From positions 1 to 52,654 of the forward strand of contig NZ_JXQV01000045.1 in assembly GCF_000834635.1 (NCBI RefSeq): a DNA stretch of 52,654 nucleotides. The letters are read 5' to 3'. Shown here piece after piece: positions 32,724-41,201 of this stretch. The notes below the pieces were generated by a model. That model ran no database searches, was not told the DNA's origin, and saw only the letters and a list, made by a program, of their open reading frames with translations. Source of the DNA: Agrobacterium tumefaciens (GTDB taxonomy: Bacteria; Pseudomonadota; Alphaproteobacteria; Rhizobiales; Rhizobiaceae). The translations under genes and the position numbers were made by a program. Each line of letters opens with the position of its first letter. Position 1 is the first letter of the stretch.

Positions 32724-34001
32724 ATGGGGACACTATGTTCGAAACGGCCTTCGGGCCGAAGGATTACACCTGAAAGGGTGATACATATCGGTGTGGCAAA
32801 AGCTGCAAAACTTGGAACGGTTCAACGTTTCGAGCTGGAAATACTTGCCCAAGCTTTGCCCTGCACTGGCCTGATCAACAGCACCGAAGCACATCTGCTT
32901 CTTGTCCTGATAAACACAGCTCCAAAAGGAGCATTCGAGCAGAACGGACAACCCGTCGTTTTCAAATCGAACAAGCAACTGGCTTTTGAAATCAATCGAT
33001 CCGAAAGCCGCGTCAGCTATCTCCTGTCACGCCTTTTCGATGCTGGCTTGCTCACCATGCAAGACAGCGGGAACTACAAGCGGTATTCCGGGCGACCGGT
33101 AGACGGGCGAGCGACTGACGCGTGCGGTATCGATCTCAGAATTCTGGTAGCGCGGTTTAAAGAGCTGTCAGCTGCCGTTCAAATGGCCCGCAGGGAACAG
33201 GCAGAGACAAATTCGGCCGTCCGTCGTTATCGCGGGTCTGTCAGAATGATCAGATCATTGATTGACGAGACCGCAAGCATTTCGACAAGCGCCCTGGCTT
33301 CAATCGAAAGTCGCCTCGAACGCATCCTGTTTTTTGTAGGGAAACCATCGAGTGCACGCAGCGCCGCTTTGAAGCGCGCATCTGCGCTGATCGAGTGGAT
33401 TGCAAAGCGGTTAGCGGGCGTCCGCACAGAGGAGACAGAAGCCTCTAGTGTCGATAATTCAATATGCCTGTATCGCGAAAACAATAAGCACATACATAAT
33501 ACAAACCCTTATCAACCCGTATCTAGTAATGATGAACGGCGTTCGGCTTACGCCGAACCACATATGTCTGTTAGGGCTGGCTACGCCAGCAAGGGGGCTT
33601 TGGAGGAAAGCCTGAAGCGAAGCTTGAGGCAAAGCAAGCAGCAACAGAACCCGCAGACAGGTGTTGTTGCGCTAAATGATCTCTTGAGGGCGACCCCGGC
33701 AATACAGGCGACATGGGGCCTGACCGTCAAAACATGGTCCGATCTTATTCGTGCGATCCCTCAAATGGCGGTGCTTGCCGGGATCTCCCCTGATGCCCGC
33801 GACGGCGCGGTGCGCGAAATGGGCGAACAAATGGCGGCCGTGGCGATTGCCGTCACCATTCAGAAGCTGGAAACGCAAGAGGTCACATCGGCCGGGGGCT
33901 ATTTGCGGGCGATGACAGAGCGGGCCGCCGAAGGGCAATTGCACCTGTCACGCTCCGTTTACGCGCTCGTCAGCAGAAACGCGTCAGGAGTCCCAAATTG
34001 A
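32724..34001 (+). CDS. repC: Second RepC replication initiator, without repA or repB
   Basis: A 425-residue RepC homologue. It has the early GRRITPERVIHIGVAKAAKL, the winged-helix block (FKSNKQLAFEINRSESRVSY, LLSRLFDAGLLTMQDSGNYK, RYSGR), a variable middle, and the C-terminal EVTSAGGYLRAMTERAAEGQ. The start ATG 32724 matches family starts better than the ATG at 32691. No repA or repB precedes it, so it represents a repC-only replicon of the kind known in this order. It is well diverged from the RepC at 20432. A downstream thermonuclease gene overlaps its stop. Confidence 0.93.
   Translation: MGTLCSKRPSGRRITPERVIHIGVAKAAKLGTVQRFELEILAQALPCTGLINSTEAHLLLVLINTAPKGAFEQNGQPVVFKSNKQLAFEINRSESRVSYLLSRLFDAGLLTMQDSGNYKRYSGRPVDGRATDACGIDLRILVARFKELSAAVQMARREQAETNSAVRRYRGSVRMIRSLIDETASISTSALASIESRLERILFFVGKPSSARSAALKRASALIEWIAKRLAGVRTEETEASSVDNSICLYRENNKHIHNTNPYQPVSSNDERRSAYAEPHMSVRAGYASKGALEESLKRSLRQSKQQQNPQTGVVALNDLLRATPAIQATWGLTVKTWSDLIRAIPQMAVLAGISPDARDGAVREMGEQMAAVAIAVTIQKLETQEVTSAGGYLRAMTERAAEGQLHLSRSVYALVSRNASGVPN
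33455..33595. other. oriV: AT-rich, hairpin-bearing segment in the second repC, candidate oriV
   Basis: The AT-rich run near 33460-33530 is followed by two perfect hairpins, GTTCGGC/GCCGAAC at 33541-33558 and GCTGGC/GCCAGC at 33576-33590. It lies in the non-conserved middle of RepC, where the origin is expected by analogy with RepABC plasmids. Confidence 0.45.
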
Positions 34002-34516
34002 TCCGGTCTATTGTTGTTGCAACGGCAATCCTGTTTTCCGCGATCAGCGTGTTTGCCCGCTCCTCTGCAGTTTCGATTTCCGGAACGGCCCGTGTCGTTG
34101 ATGGGGATACGATCACAATCCGCCAGCAGAGAATCCGCTTGGCTGCCATTGATGCCTGTGAACTCAAACAGACTGGATCACGAAACGGAAAGCCATGGCC
34201 TTGCGGCATTGTTGCTCGAAGTGCACTCGCGAAAATGATCGACGGTAAACACGTTCGCTGCGAGGTTATAGACCAGGACCAGTATGGACGGGCAGTGGCC
34301 GAATGCTTCAGCCAGTCCCAAAATATTGGCGTTGCTCTTATCCGTATCGGGATGGCAGAAACACTGTTTCAGTACCTTCCGTTAGGGCATGGCCTTAACT
34401 TGAAAGATTACATCGAGGCTCAACGCCAGGCGAAAGGTTTGGCAAACGGAATGTGGTCAGCTCAGGTCACGAAGCCGCAAGAGTTTCGCCGTGGTGGTCA
34501 AACAATCCAGCCATGA
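33998..34516 (+). CDS. Secreted thermonuclease-family (SNase-like) protein
   Basis: A 172-residue protein starting at TTG 33998, whose codon overlaps the repC stop. It has a signal peptide (RSIVVATAILFSAISVFARS) and an SNase fold: ARVVDGDTITIRQQRIRLAA, then IDACEL, YGRAVAECF, and a C-terminal AKGLANGMWS. The R and D/E active-site pattern (IRLAAIDACE) looks mostly kept. SNase-like genes are frequent on alphaproteobacterial plasmids next to repC. It is probably periplasmic; its role in plasmid biology is unknown. Confidence 0.85.
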   Translation: MIRSIVVATAILFSAISVFARSSAVSISGTARVVDGDTITIRQQRIRLAAIDACELKQTGSRNGKPWPCGIVARSALAKMIDGKHVRCEVIDQDQYGRAVAECFSQSQNIGVALIRIGMAETLFQYLPLGHGLNLKDYIEAQRQAKGLANGMWSAQVTKPQEFRRGGQTIQP

Positions 34517-34911
34517 TGCAACCAACAATCACGAAGTCGGGCAACTCATCATCACGGTATCAATTGGCCTCGTAGGTCGTTGAGAGGATCGACAGATTCC
34601 CACGCGATCACGACAGGGTAAAAGCGGCGGCCAGGACTGCGAGGAGTTTGACATATCGACTATGTTCAATTGAGCGGCATACCCGTTGGAGCAAGTCATT
34701 CCTTTGATTGGGGTGCTCAGAATGCTCGTTCGCATGGCGACGCAGTTGTTTACAAAGCAGGTGTCGTAAATATTTCCCCGCCTTCGGCTTCCTCGCGAGT
34801 CAAATTTTTACGCCCCTGCCCCCTCCGCTTCGCTTTGGCCCTCCGGGTGAAACACTGCTTATCGCCATGCTTTGTGAACGATCATCGCAACCCAAACGAA
34901 GGAATGACATC
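34517..34911. other. Intergenic leader upstream of the DUF736 gene
   Basis: No gene is supported here. The last ~110 bases contain a GC-rich stretch near 34810-34855 (CCCCCTCCGCTTCGCTTTGG), then the DUF736 ribosome binding site GAAGGAA. Plus-strand frames at 34670-34915 and 34708-35253 have no protein-like N-terminal features. Confidence 0.35.
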
Positions 34912-35253
34912 ATGACCACCGCAAAGCTCACCAACTTCATCCAGTTCGACAATGACACCCTCGCAACCGCAAAAGGCCAAGGTCGCATCTCCACCCTGAC
35001 AGCAGATATCGAGATCCACGTTGTCCCTATCACCTCCACTAATCTGAGAGCGCCAAGCCACCGCGTCTTCGGCAAGTCGCCTGCCGGCTACGAACTTGAG
35101 GTAGGCGCAATCTGGATAGGCGAGAACCAGGACGGCGGCACCAAATTTACGCTTCAGATCAAGCAGCTCAAATTCAACGCCAACCTTGGCCGCTACGCCG
35201 GCCAGGATGATGAAAGCCTACAGGCCATCATCCCTTGGCAGGACAGGGATTAA
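34912..35253 (+). CDS. DUF736 family protein
   Basis: A 113-residue protein with the DUF736 layout: LTNFIQFDNDTLATAKGQGR, then IEIHVVPI, RVFGKSPAGYELEVGAIW and KLNFN-type strands ending LQAIIPWQD. DUF736 proteins are small, abundant, plasmid-linked proteins of rhizobia and their relatives with no established function. The ATG at 34912 is preceded by AAGGAATG. A terminator follows the stop. Confidence 0.9.
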   Translation: MTTAKLTNFIQFDNDTLATAKGQGRISTLTADIEIHVVPITSTNLRAPSHRVFGKSPAGYELEVGAIWIGENQDGGTKFTLQIKQLKFNANLGRYAGQDDESLQAIIPWQDRD

Positions 35254-35277
35254 CCCCTGTCCACCCCAAAAAACAAG

Positions 35278-35300
35278 AAAAGCCCCACAGGGGGCTTTAT
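35278..35300. terminator. Bidirectional terminator between DUF736 and the XRE gene
   Basis: AAAGCCCC and GGGGCTTT form a perfect eight-base stem with loop ACAG between two converging genes. The A and T bases at the stem ends serve both strands. Confidence 0.75.
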
Positions 35301-35314
35301 CGTCTTTGGTTCAA

Positions 35315-35875
35315 CTAATGAGCCATGCCCTTTTGCAGCCGCTCAATCTGTTTTACCATTTCAAGAAGGTTCGAACAGACTTCGTCTGGAAGTTCACCGA
35401 TCCGGCGGAACAACTCGATGCGATCTTTGGCACCTTGTTCGCTCGACCCAAATAGATGGGGAGCAACCGCGCCCAAAAGTTCTGCAGGCTGTAGGCCGAA
35501 AATTTCAGATATAACGATCAAACGCGACACATCGAGCGAAGAATAGGCACGTTCATAGCGGCCCCAAACTTGCGCAGTCAAACTGATGAGGGATGCAAAA
35601 TCTCTTTGTGACAAGCCGTTCTTTTCACGAGTTGCCAAAAGGAACGCAGAAATGCGTTCTTCAATTTCAGGGATCAAGACGACGCCCTCATGCCCGGGAC
35701 GTCGATAAACAGTTTTCGCTACGCCACCTTCGGAATCGCCCTCAGACTTCTTTTTACTTTGCTTTGGGATATTTGCTTCAGTTGTGGGGATCAGTCCGTG
35801 TAACTCAGCGAAGAGTTTTGCCTTTTCTGACAGCTGGCCTTCATCCTGCTCACTGGAAACGTCTTGGTTTTCCAC
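35315..35875 (-). CDS. XRE-family helix-turn-helix regulator
   Basis: About 186 residues from GTG 35875, with AGAGGGA upstream; the frame is open to 36016. The N-terminal ~80 residues are charged and probably flexible. A Cro/C1 helix-turn-helix follows, TREKNGLSQRDFASLISLTA then QVWGRYERAYSSLDVSRLIV. The C-terminal ~60 residues are helical and may mediate dimerisation. It lies between DUF736 and the ParA operon, with a large palindrome 89 bases upstream of its start. It may control plasmid maintenance or transfer genes. Confidence 0.75.
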   Translation of the reverse strand: MENQDVSSEQDEGQLSEKAKLFAELHGLIPTTEANIPKQSKKKSEGDSEGGVAKTVYRRPGHEGVVLIPEIEERISAFLLATREKNGLSQRDFASLISLTAQVWGRYERAYSSLDVSRLIVISEIFGLQPAELLGAVAPHLFGSSEQGAKDRIELFRRIGELPDEVCSNLLEMVKQIERLQKGMAH

Positions 35876-35963
35876 GCAGATTTTCCCTCTTCTCGTTTTC
35901 TTATTTACCGCAGTGATCCGTGATTCATGTTCAAGCAGAGTTGATTGGTAACGTCCACAACTT

Positions 35964-35998
35964 TTGATGGTGTTACCGGATCCCGATAACACCATCAA
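35964..35998. promoter_or_regulatory. 35-base palindrome, candidate operator or partition site
   Basis: The arms TTGATGGTGTTA and TAACACCATCAA flank an 11-base centre that is itself almost symmetric. It sits between the XRE gene and the ParA-partner operon. There is no T-run on either side, which argues against a terminator. Binding by the XRE protein or the ParA partner is inferred. Confidence 0.6.
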
Positions 35999-36042
35999 TG
36001 TCCTAATAATTGCCAATCACTATAAGATCGCCATGCGGATAT

Positions 36043-36447
36043 CTAGTAGCCATTCTTTTTCAAGAACTCGTCGATAGCGGCCCGAACGATAACGGTCTGC
36101 TTCACCTTATTTTCAAATGACGCTAGCTCCAATCGGTTCTTGGTTGGCTCATCCAATGACACATTGAATAGTGTCGCACTGGACGTCTTGCGGTTTCCAC
36201 GAAGTGTTCGAATCCCATCGGCCCTATTTTTCCGAGCCGGCGCCGAAACTTTTTCAACTATTTCTTCTGTGCCTTTGTCGGAAGGCACAGTGCTTTCCGT
36301 ATTATCTAGATCAGGCTGCTCTTGAGCATTCGAGGTTTCGTGATCGGAATCGATATTCCTGCTCTCGGCGGTTGATTTCAAAGAACTTGATTTTGCCGCC
36401 CCCTGCCGAAGAACCACGTCGCCCAAGCCAATACTACGTCCAACCAT
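36043..36447 (-). CDS. Small DNA-binding partner of ParA (ParB-like or VirC2-like)
   Basis: A 134-residue protein. The first ~85 residues are polar and probably disordered. The C-terminal ~50 residues (SATLFNVSLDEPTKNRLELA, then VKQTVIVRAAIDEFLKKNGY) have a ribbon-helix-helix pattern. Its start shares a base with the end of the ParA gene, so it is the second gene of that operon. Small RHH partners occur with plasmid ParA proteins, and VirC2 of Ti plasmids is also RHH and encoded after virC1. I cannot tell these apart from sequence alone. Confidence 0.65.
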   Translation of the reverse strand: MVGRSIGLGDVVLRQGAAKSSSLKSTAESRNIDSDHETSNAQEQPDLDNTESTVPSDKGTEEIVEKVSAPARKNRADGIRTLRGNRKTSSATLFNVSLDEPTKNRLELASFENKVKQTVIVRAAIDEFLKKNGY

Positions 36448-37160
36448 TATGCTGCCTCCAGCTTGTGAGCAGGGATATGACTTTCGATCTCCCGCAATAG
36501 CGCGATAACCTCAAGCCTCGCTTTTTTCACTCCGTCGGTGATTTCCTGCATTTGCACCGTGCCGTAACCGTTTGCGATCTCGCGATAAACGTTTCGCTCG
36601 TAAAGCTCCGCGTCCAGAAGCCGGGTCGATTCCATTCCACCGGCAGTTCGAAGATGCTCGATAAAAGGTCTGATGAAACGATAGTTATCAGAATGTCGAT
36701 CTGTGACCTTGATCCGCGTTCGAACAACGAGGTGAGCGACCTTGCGCGAGTGTTCATCGTTGTAATCTGCAATTGTTTCAGCAGCAGAATGCGCTGCGTC
36801 GATTTCCCGCTTAGCGGGCTGTATCGGTGTAAGGATTAAATCGGCGTAATTCAGGATCTCACTAAGCACAATGGAATCACGTCCGGCAGTATCAACAATG
36901 ATAACGTCGTAGTCTGATTTTCGCTGCGTCATAATGTTCTCAAGGACCGCGACGGTAAGCGCAGAGATAAAATCAGTATTTTCGGGTTGTTTTTTCTTTT
37001 CACCGGAGAGCGTCCACCACGCCTGTAAATTTTGGCTTGGATCAGCATCGATCAAAAGAACCCTCTTATCCGCGATGGCATACTCACCTGCAATAATGGT
37101 CGCGAGAGTCGTCTTTCCTGCCCCGCCTTTCGAACTCATGGTTCCATACACAATCGTCAT
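36447..37160 (-). CDS. ParA/VirC1-like ATPase
   Basis: A 237-residue ParA-type ATPase without an N-terminal DNA-binding domain. Deviant Walker A SKGGAGKTT is at residues 10-18, the Walker A' motif LLIDADPSQN near residue 36, and Walker B VIIVDTAG near residue 86. The small size fits VirC1, which recruits relaxosomes to the T4SS, and also plasmid ParA proteins. It is encoded directly beside the candidate oriT and relaxase operon, divergently from mobC. That favours a transfer-linked role but does not exclude partition of the second replicon. Confidence 0.85.
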   Translation of the reverse strand: MTIVYGTMSSKGGAGKTTLATIIAGEYAIADKRVLLIDADPSQNLQAWWTLSGEKKKQPENTDFISALTVAVLENIMTQRKSDYDVIIVDTAGRDSIVLSEILNYADLILTPIQPAKREIDAAHSAAETIADYNDEHSRKVAHLVVRTRIKVTDRHSDNYRFIRPFIEHLRTAGGMESTRLLDAELYERNVYREIANGYGTVQMQEITDGVKKARLEVIALLREIESHIPAHKLEAA

Positions 37161-37296
37161 TTGAAACTCCTTCGTTCAGATCACTAGGCGTACAGCTTTT
37201 CATCACGCCATATCGCATCGATACAAGCCTACCTTCGAAACGTAGAACAAGTGACATTGGAACATTCGAAAATCGAAACCTTTACCATCTATAAAC

Positions 37297-37346
37297 TTTG
37301 TTCACTCGGAAGATCCACCGGGTGATAAAAGATACGAGTGAACAAA
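37297..37346. promoter_or_regulatory. 12-base inverted repeat upstream of the ParA gene
   Basis: TTTGTTCACTCG at 37297-37308 and CGAGTGAACAAA at 37335-37346 are perfect complements 26 bases apart. Further GTTCAC/GTGAAC hexamers follow at about 37349, 37410, 37564 and 37691. They could be binding sites for the ParA partner or for MobC. Confidence 0.5.
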
Positions 37347-37539
37347 AGTTCACATAAACAGGATTTCCCACATACCAATGGCGATGATAAGCCACCAACA
37401 CACAAAACTGGTTCACCATCCTTACATAAAAAGCCTTAAAAATGGAACAACTATTCCGGGTCTCTTGCTTTACGATAAACAGGTAACCTTTAAAACTTTA
37501 AATAAAGTAATGGTGTGAAATATCTTCGTTAAATCAACA

Positions 37540-37800
37540 GTCGAGCTCTTTTTTCTGTGTGGGTGAACCCCGGAGCCGCGCAGGGACATTGAAGCCGCCG
37601 AAGCGCAGCTTTCGCAAGGGCGAAGAACGCAGTGTCCCTTGAGAACAGCGAGCATTCAGGTGGCATAGAAGACCCAAGTCGTCTTCGCGGTGAACCCTGG
37701 TGAGCGCCCGAAGGGACCAAAATCCAGCCGAAGGCAATGAAAAAATCGACGCGACCGGCTAAGCCGCGTCGTGACTTATCCCTATCGAATTTAACCCTTC
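37540..37800 (+). other. oriT: Candidate origin of transfer (oriT)
   Basis: This non-coding stretch ends 110 bases before mobC. It contains the direct repeats GGTGAACCCCGG (37562-37573) and GGTGAACCCTGG (37689-37700), an inverted pair AGGGACA/TGTCCCT, and a hairpin with arms CGACGCG (37747-37753) and CGCGTCG (37765-37771). Immediately after the hairpin comes GTGACTTATCCCTA, which resembles MOBP nic regions (..TATCC..) and lies where the nick should be relative to the inverted repeat. The exact nick site is a guess around 37780. Confidence 0.6.
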
Positions 37801-37909
37801 AAACTCGAATCTTCTGAGTACTTTATGATGGCAGGATACGTAATTTTGTGGCACAAAAATTACTGGGGCGACGGGTTGCCTTTCGATTGTTGATTGGATT
37901 GATTGCTAG

Positions 37910-38317
37910 ATGACAGGTGGTGCGGCTAAGGCAGGGCGGAAGAAGGCGGCGACTGGTAAAAGTCGTTCCTTCAAGGTGCGCGTGTCTGACGCCGAATATG
38001 ACGCCATTCAGTCGGCCGCTGAAAAGGCTGAAATGACGGCATCAGCGTTCTTTCGTTCCCTCATTCTGGATGGTGCCGGTGTGCGACCGGTCTTCAATCG
38101 AGATGACAGACTGGCCCTGGGCGTCCTTCACGAAGATATGCGCAAGATCGGTATCAACCTCAACCAAGTTGCAAGAGCCCTAAATTCCGGTCGCGTTGTT
38201 CACCCAGAAGAGGTCTTGATTGCTGTCCGCAATGTCCAATTGGCGGCCGTAGGTGTCAGTGTCGAGTTGCGCGAGGCCGCAAGTCGGTCTGGAAATCGTC
38301 GGCGGGGCGTCGAATGA
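37910..38317 (+). CDS. mobC: Relaxosome accessory protein MobC (ribbon-helix-helix)
   Basis: A 135-residue protein. A basic tail (AGRKKAATGKSRSFKVRVSD) leads into an RHH segment (YDAIQSAAEKAEMTASAFFR) and then the MobC signature (IGINLNQVARALNSGRVV). MobC proteins bind oriT and help the relaxase open the strands. The stop overlaps the relaxase start by four bases (ATGA), and the candidate oriT lies just upstream, the standard mobilisation order. Confidence 0.85.
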   Translation: MTGGAAKAGRKKAATGKSRSFKVRVSDAEYDAIQSAAEKAEMTASAFFRSLILDGAGVRPVFNRDDRLALGVLHEDMRKIGINLNQVARALNSGRVVHPEEVLIAVRNVQLAAVGVSVELREAASRSGNRRRGVE

Positions 38318-41199
38318 CCGACCATTTGCTTTCCATCGAGGATGAATGGCGACGCCGCCGTGACGCTGCGGTGGCTGATAGCGCCCCTAAAGGAAGACGT
38401 TCCGGCTTAGAAGATGAGCTATTCAAGCGAAGAGGGGGGGGTGGCTCCGCTCCCATTGGTGGTCGAGGCGTCCGATTTGCGGTCTCTGTTCAGGGAAAAT
38501 CATCTCCTGAGTTGCGAGCAGATATCGCACCTGAGATCAGGACAAAGCATGAGCGGCTGGAGGCCCTCGCCAAAGGAAGTCAGCCTGCCGTGGTTAAGAT
38601 GGCGTCCTACGGGGGAGGCGGTCGCTTTGGTGCAATGGCAAACTACATATCTCGTGACGGCGAGATCAGCATCGAGACCGAACAGGGCGTGCAGCTGAGT
38701 GGTCGAGAGGATCTTGCGCGGCTTCGAGAAGAATGGTCGCCCTTGTTTCAAAACCGATCCGACAGCCGAGACGTTGCGGAATTCAATGTGCGGATTGACG
38801 GTGATACTCACGCCGATGAAGGGGGATTACACGCTGCGATCAGAACAAGGCTGAACTCGGGCTTTGGAAACAGGCGGTATGCGTATTCTGTTCATCAACC
38901 TCACGCTGGCCGCTTGGAGGTCAGGGGAGTGCTGGTGCTTCGCAGCACTGAAGGTCAACGGCTTACGGGTGATGCCGACGCGGCTGTTATAGTCCAATCC
39001 CGTTACGATCAGGCCACAGCTATCTCAACTGGACGAACAACATTTGCCTTTTCAGGCCACGGCAATGGGGTGGAGTATACGACTGCCAAGCTGAAAGCGC
39101 TTGTCGAGAAATCTGGTGGCGACGTTCACGATGAACGCGGCCGCGATGTCGCAACCGTCAAGGATGCCAGCAGTCTATCTCAAAAGGAATGGCGCCAAGA
39201 ATTGCATAGCCGCAAGGGCAGGGACGTGATGCACGTCATCATGTCTGCCAAAGCCGGCACAGATGTCGATGCTTTTCGCGATGCTGCCCGGGATTTTTTA
39301 GCCGAGCAATTTGAGGGACATCGTTACGCGTTTTCGCTTCATGATCCGATGAATGACCCCAAGGAGCGGGCAGAGGGCGGGAAGCGCCCTCATATTCATG
39401 TGCATGCGTTGGTCGCGATGCGCAACGATCACGGTGAGCGGATCACGACCAGTCCGCAGGTGTTCCGCCAATGGCGTGTCTTGCTGGCTGAAAAGTCGAG
39501 AGAACGCGGGATTGCGATGGAGATGACCGACAGGCGCGAGCTGGCTTCAGCACCGGCCTTTACGCGCAACCAGGTCAAACCAGTGAGTAGGGCAGGCCGC
39601 ACACATCATGTGGGAACAAGTGAAGCCGCTCAGATGCGATACGCCAACAAGCGGTCGGAAGCACGGGTCGTGGCAACGACCGCTGCCAGCCTGGCCTATT
39701 CGTATGAAGCCAAGCAGACATGGGCCGAGATCGCGGCAAGCAATCAGCACGCCGATGTTGCTCAGTATGCGGCCACCATGGAAGGCAATCTGTCGCGGGC
39801 GATTAATAGCAGCCTTGAAGGTTTGAGACTGTCTGTGGCGAAGGGTGAGTTTGGTTCGGAATATGAGGGATCACTCCGCAATGTTGCGGAGATTGTCAGA
39901 GAGGGTGAAGTAATGCGTAATGAAATGACCAGAGAGCAAATTGACATATATGCGGCCAGCGTTGCCAAAGCTCTCTCGAACCTGGAAAAGACAGTCGAAC
40001 CGACCGACCGCGACGAATTCGAGCGGATATCAAAAGCAGCCACGGATACTGTCGCCGCGCACCGCAAGGTCTTTGATCTTACCGAGGAGCTAGAGAAGGC
40101 GCAGTCGGAAGCCCGACCTAATTCTCTCGTCCGAGAAGCTGCATCCCTAATTGCAGAATTGAGCCCAACGCGCCAAGCTGCGGCGGTTATTGGACATGCC
40201 GTAATGCAGGCAGTTGGTCCAAAGGAACCAGAAGAAAAGCAGGATCAAAAAGCTTCGGAAGGGAAGATCCAAACTCGGTCACTTCCAGCAGAAGTTACAG
40301 AGCGGTATTTTGTGCAGCAATCTGTCGCTGGTACGACGCGTGTGTTTACCAATTCCAAGGCATCTCGTGAGCTCTTCCAGGACGCAGGCGAACGTCTCCG
40401 TTCCAAGACCTTCGATGCAACAGCAGTCAAGCTGATGGTCGAAACGGCGGCGCATCGTGGCTGGACGAGCGTAGAGATCGCTGGTTCGAAGGAGTTTCGC
40501 CGTGAAGCGTGGCTTGAAGGGCAGGCGAGAGGTATTGCCGTCAAAGGACACCAGCCAACCGAGCTGGACTGGCAGGAGGTAAGCCGGCGTGAACAAGCTC
40601 ACCTCAAGAATGAAATCCGGAATGTTGATGAGAAAGTCACGACGGAGAAGGTTAGCGCCGAGATTGCGACGGATGCGAAGGTTGCGACGACTGCACCAGT
40701 TCAGGCAAAGAGTGGGTTCAGGGATGGTGTGACAGGGGTTCTCGTTGAGCAGGGCAGCAAGCCATATCAGGGTAAACCAGAAAACGAGCCATCACCTTAT
40801 GCCATTCTGAAGACCCAGGAAGGAGACAAGACGATCTGGGGCGTGGACATTCCGGATGCGATATCGCGGGCTGATGCGAAAGAAGGCGACACGATCACGC
40901 TTCGCGAAATGGGCATCGAGAAAGTTGAGAAAACGATCATCAAGGAAGTTGACGGTAACAAGGTGAAGAGCCTTGAACTCGTTGATCGTCGGGTGTGGGA
41001 AGCTGAGGTTGTTTCCGAAAAAACGCAGCAATTATCTGAGGTTGAGCCTTCTTCTGAGGGGCGTTCTGTGGTAGAACATAAGGCACAGGTTAAAGCTGAG
41101 GCATCGACATCTGAGCCAGCAGCTCAGCAGCCTTCGCGATTGCAGCAGCTTGAACAGGAAGAGCAGGCGAAGCGAGATCAGAGCGAGCAGGAGCGGTGA
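38314..41199 (+). CDS. MOBP-type relaxase (VirD2/Rlx-like)
   Basis: A 961-residue relaxase. The ANYISRDG segment supplies the likely catalytic tyrosine (Y111) and HIHVHALV at residues 360-367 is the three-histidine metal motif. Between them lie YAYSVHQPHAGR and DVMHVIMSAKAGTD, the usual core strands. From about residue 640 a separate domain (RYFVQQSVAGTTRVFTNSKA and AAHRGWTSVEIAGSKEFRRE) matches the LPD7-like region of plasmid relaxases. The tail is Glu/Gln-rich. It nicks oriT and leads the strand into the T4SS through VirD4. Confidence 0.9.
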   Translation: MTDHLLSIEDEWRRRRDAAVADSAPKGRRSGLEDELFKRRGGGGSAPIGGRGVRFAVSVQGKSSPELRADIAPEIRTKHERLEALAKGSQPAVVKMASYGGGGRFGAMANYISRDGEISIETEQGVQLSGREDLARLREEWSPLFQNRSDSRDVAEFNVRIDGDTHADEGGLHAAIRTRLNSGFGNRRYAYSVHQPHAGRLEVRGVLVLRSTEGQRLTGDADAAVIVQSRYDQATAISTGRTTFAFSGHGNGVEYTTAKLKALVEKSGGDVHDERGRDVATVKDASSLSQKEWRQELHSRKGRDVMHVIMSAKAGTDVDAFRDAARDFLAEQFEGHRYAFSLHDPMNDPKERAEGGKRPHIHVHALVAMRNDHGERITTSPQVFRQWRVLLAEKSRERGIAMEMTDRRELASAPAFTRNQVKPVSRAGRTHHVGTSEAAQMRYANKRSEARVVATTAASLAYSYEAKQTWAEIAASNQHADVAQYAATMEGNLSRAINSSLEGLRLSVAKGEFGSEYEGSLRNVAEIVREGEVMRNEMTREQIDIYAASVAKALSNLEKTVEPTDRDEFERISKAATDTVAAHRKVFDLTEELEKAQSEARPNSLVREAASLIAELSPTRQAAAVIGHAVMQAVGPKEPEEKQDQKASEGKIQTRSLPAEVTERYFVQQSVAGTTRVFTNSKASRELFQDAGERLRSKTFDATAVKLMVETAAHRGWTSVEIAGSKEFRREAWLEGQARGIAVKGHQPTELDWQEVSRREQAHLKNEIRNVDEKVTTEKVSAEIATDAKVATTAPVQAKSGFRDGVTGVLVEQGSKPYQGKPENEPSPYAILKTQEGDKTIWGVDIPDAISRADAKEGDTITLREMGIEKVEKTIIKEVDGNKVKSLELVDRRVWEAEVVSEKTQQLSEVEPSSEGRSVVEHKAQVKAEASTSEPAAQQPSRLQQLEQEEQAKRDQSEQER

Positions 41200-41201
41200 T
41201 A

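Noticed and set aside
34708..35253. Extended start of DUF736 at 34708
   Set aside because: DUF736 proteins begin near MTTAKL, and the ATG at 34912 has a good ribosome binding site.
35905..35917. ATTTACCGCAGTG, a half match to the parS motif
   Set aside because: Only one arm matches; no palindrome.
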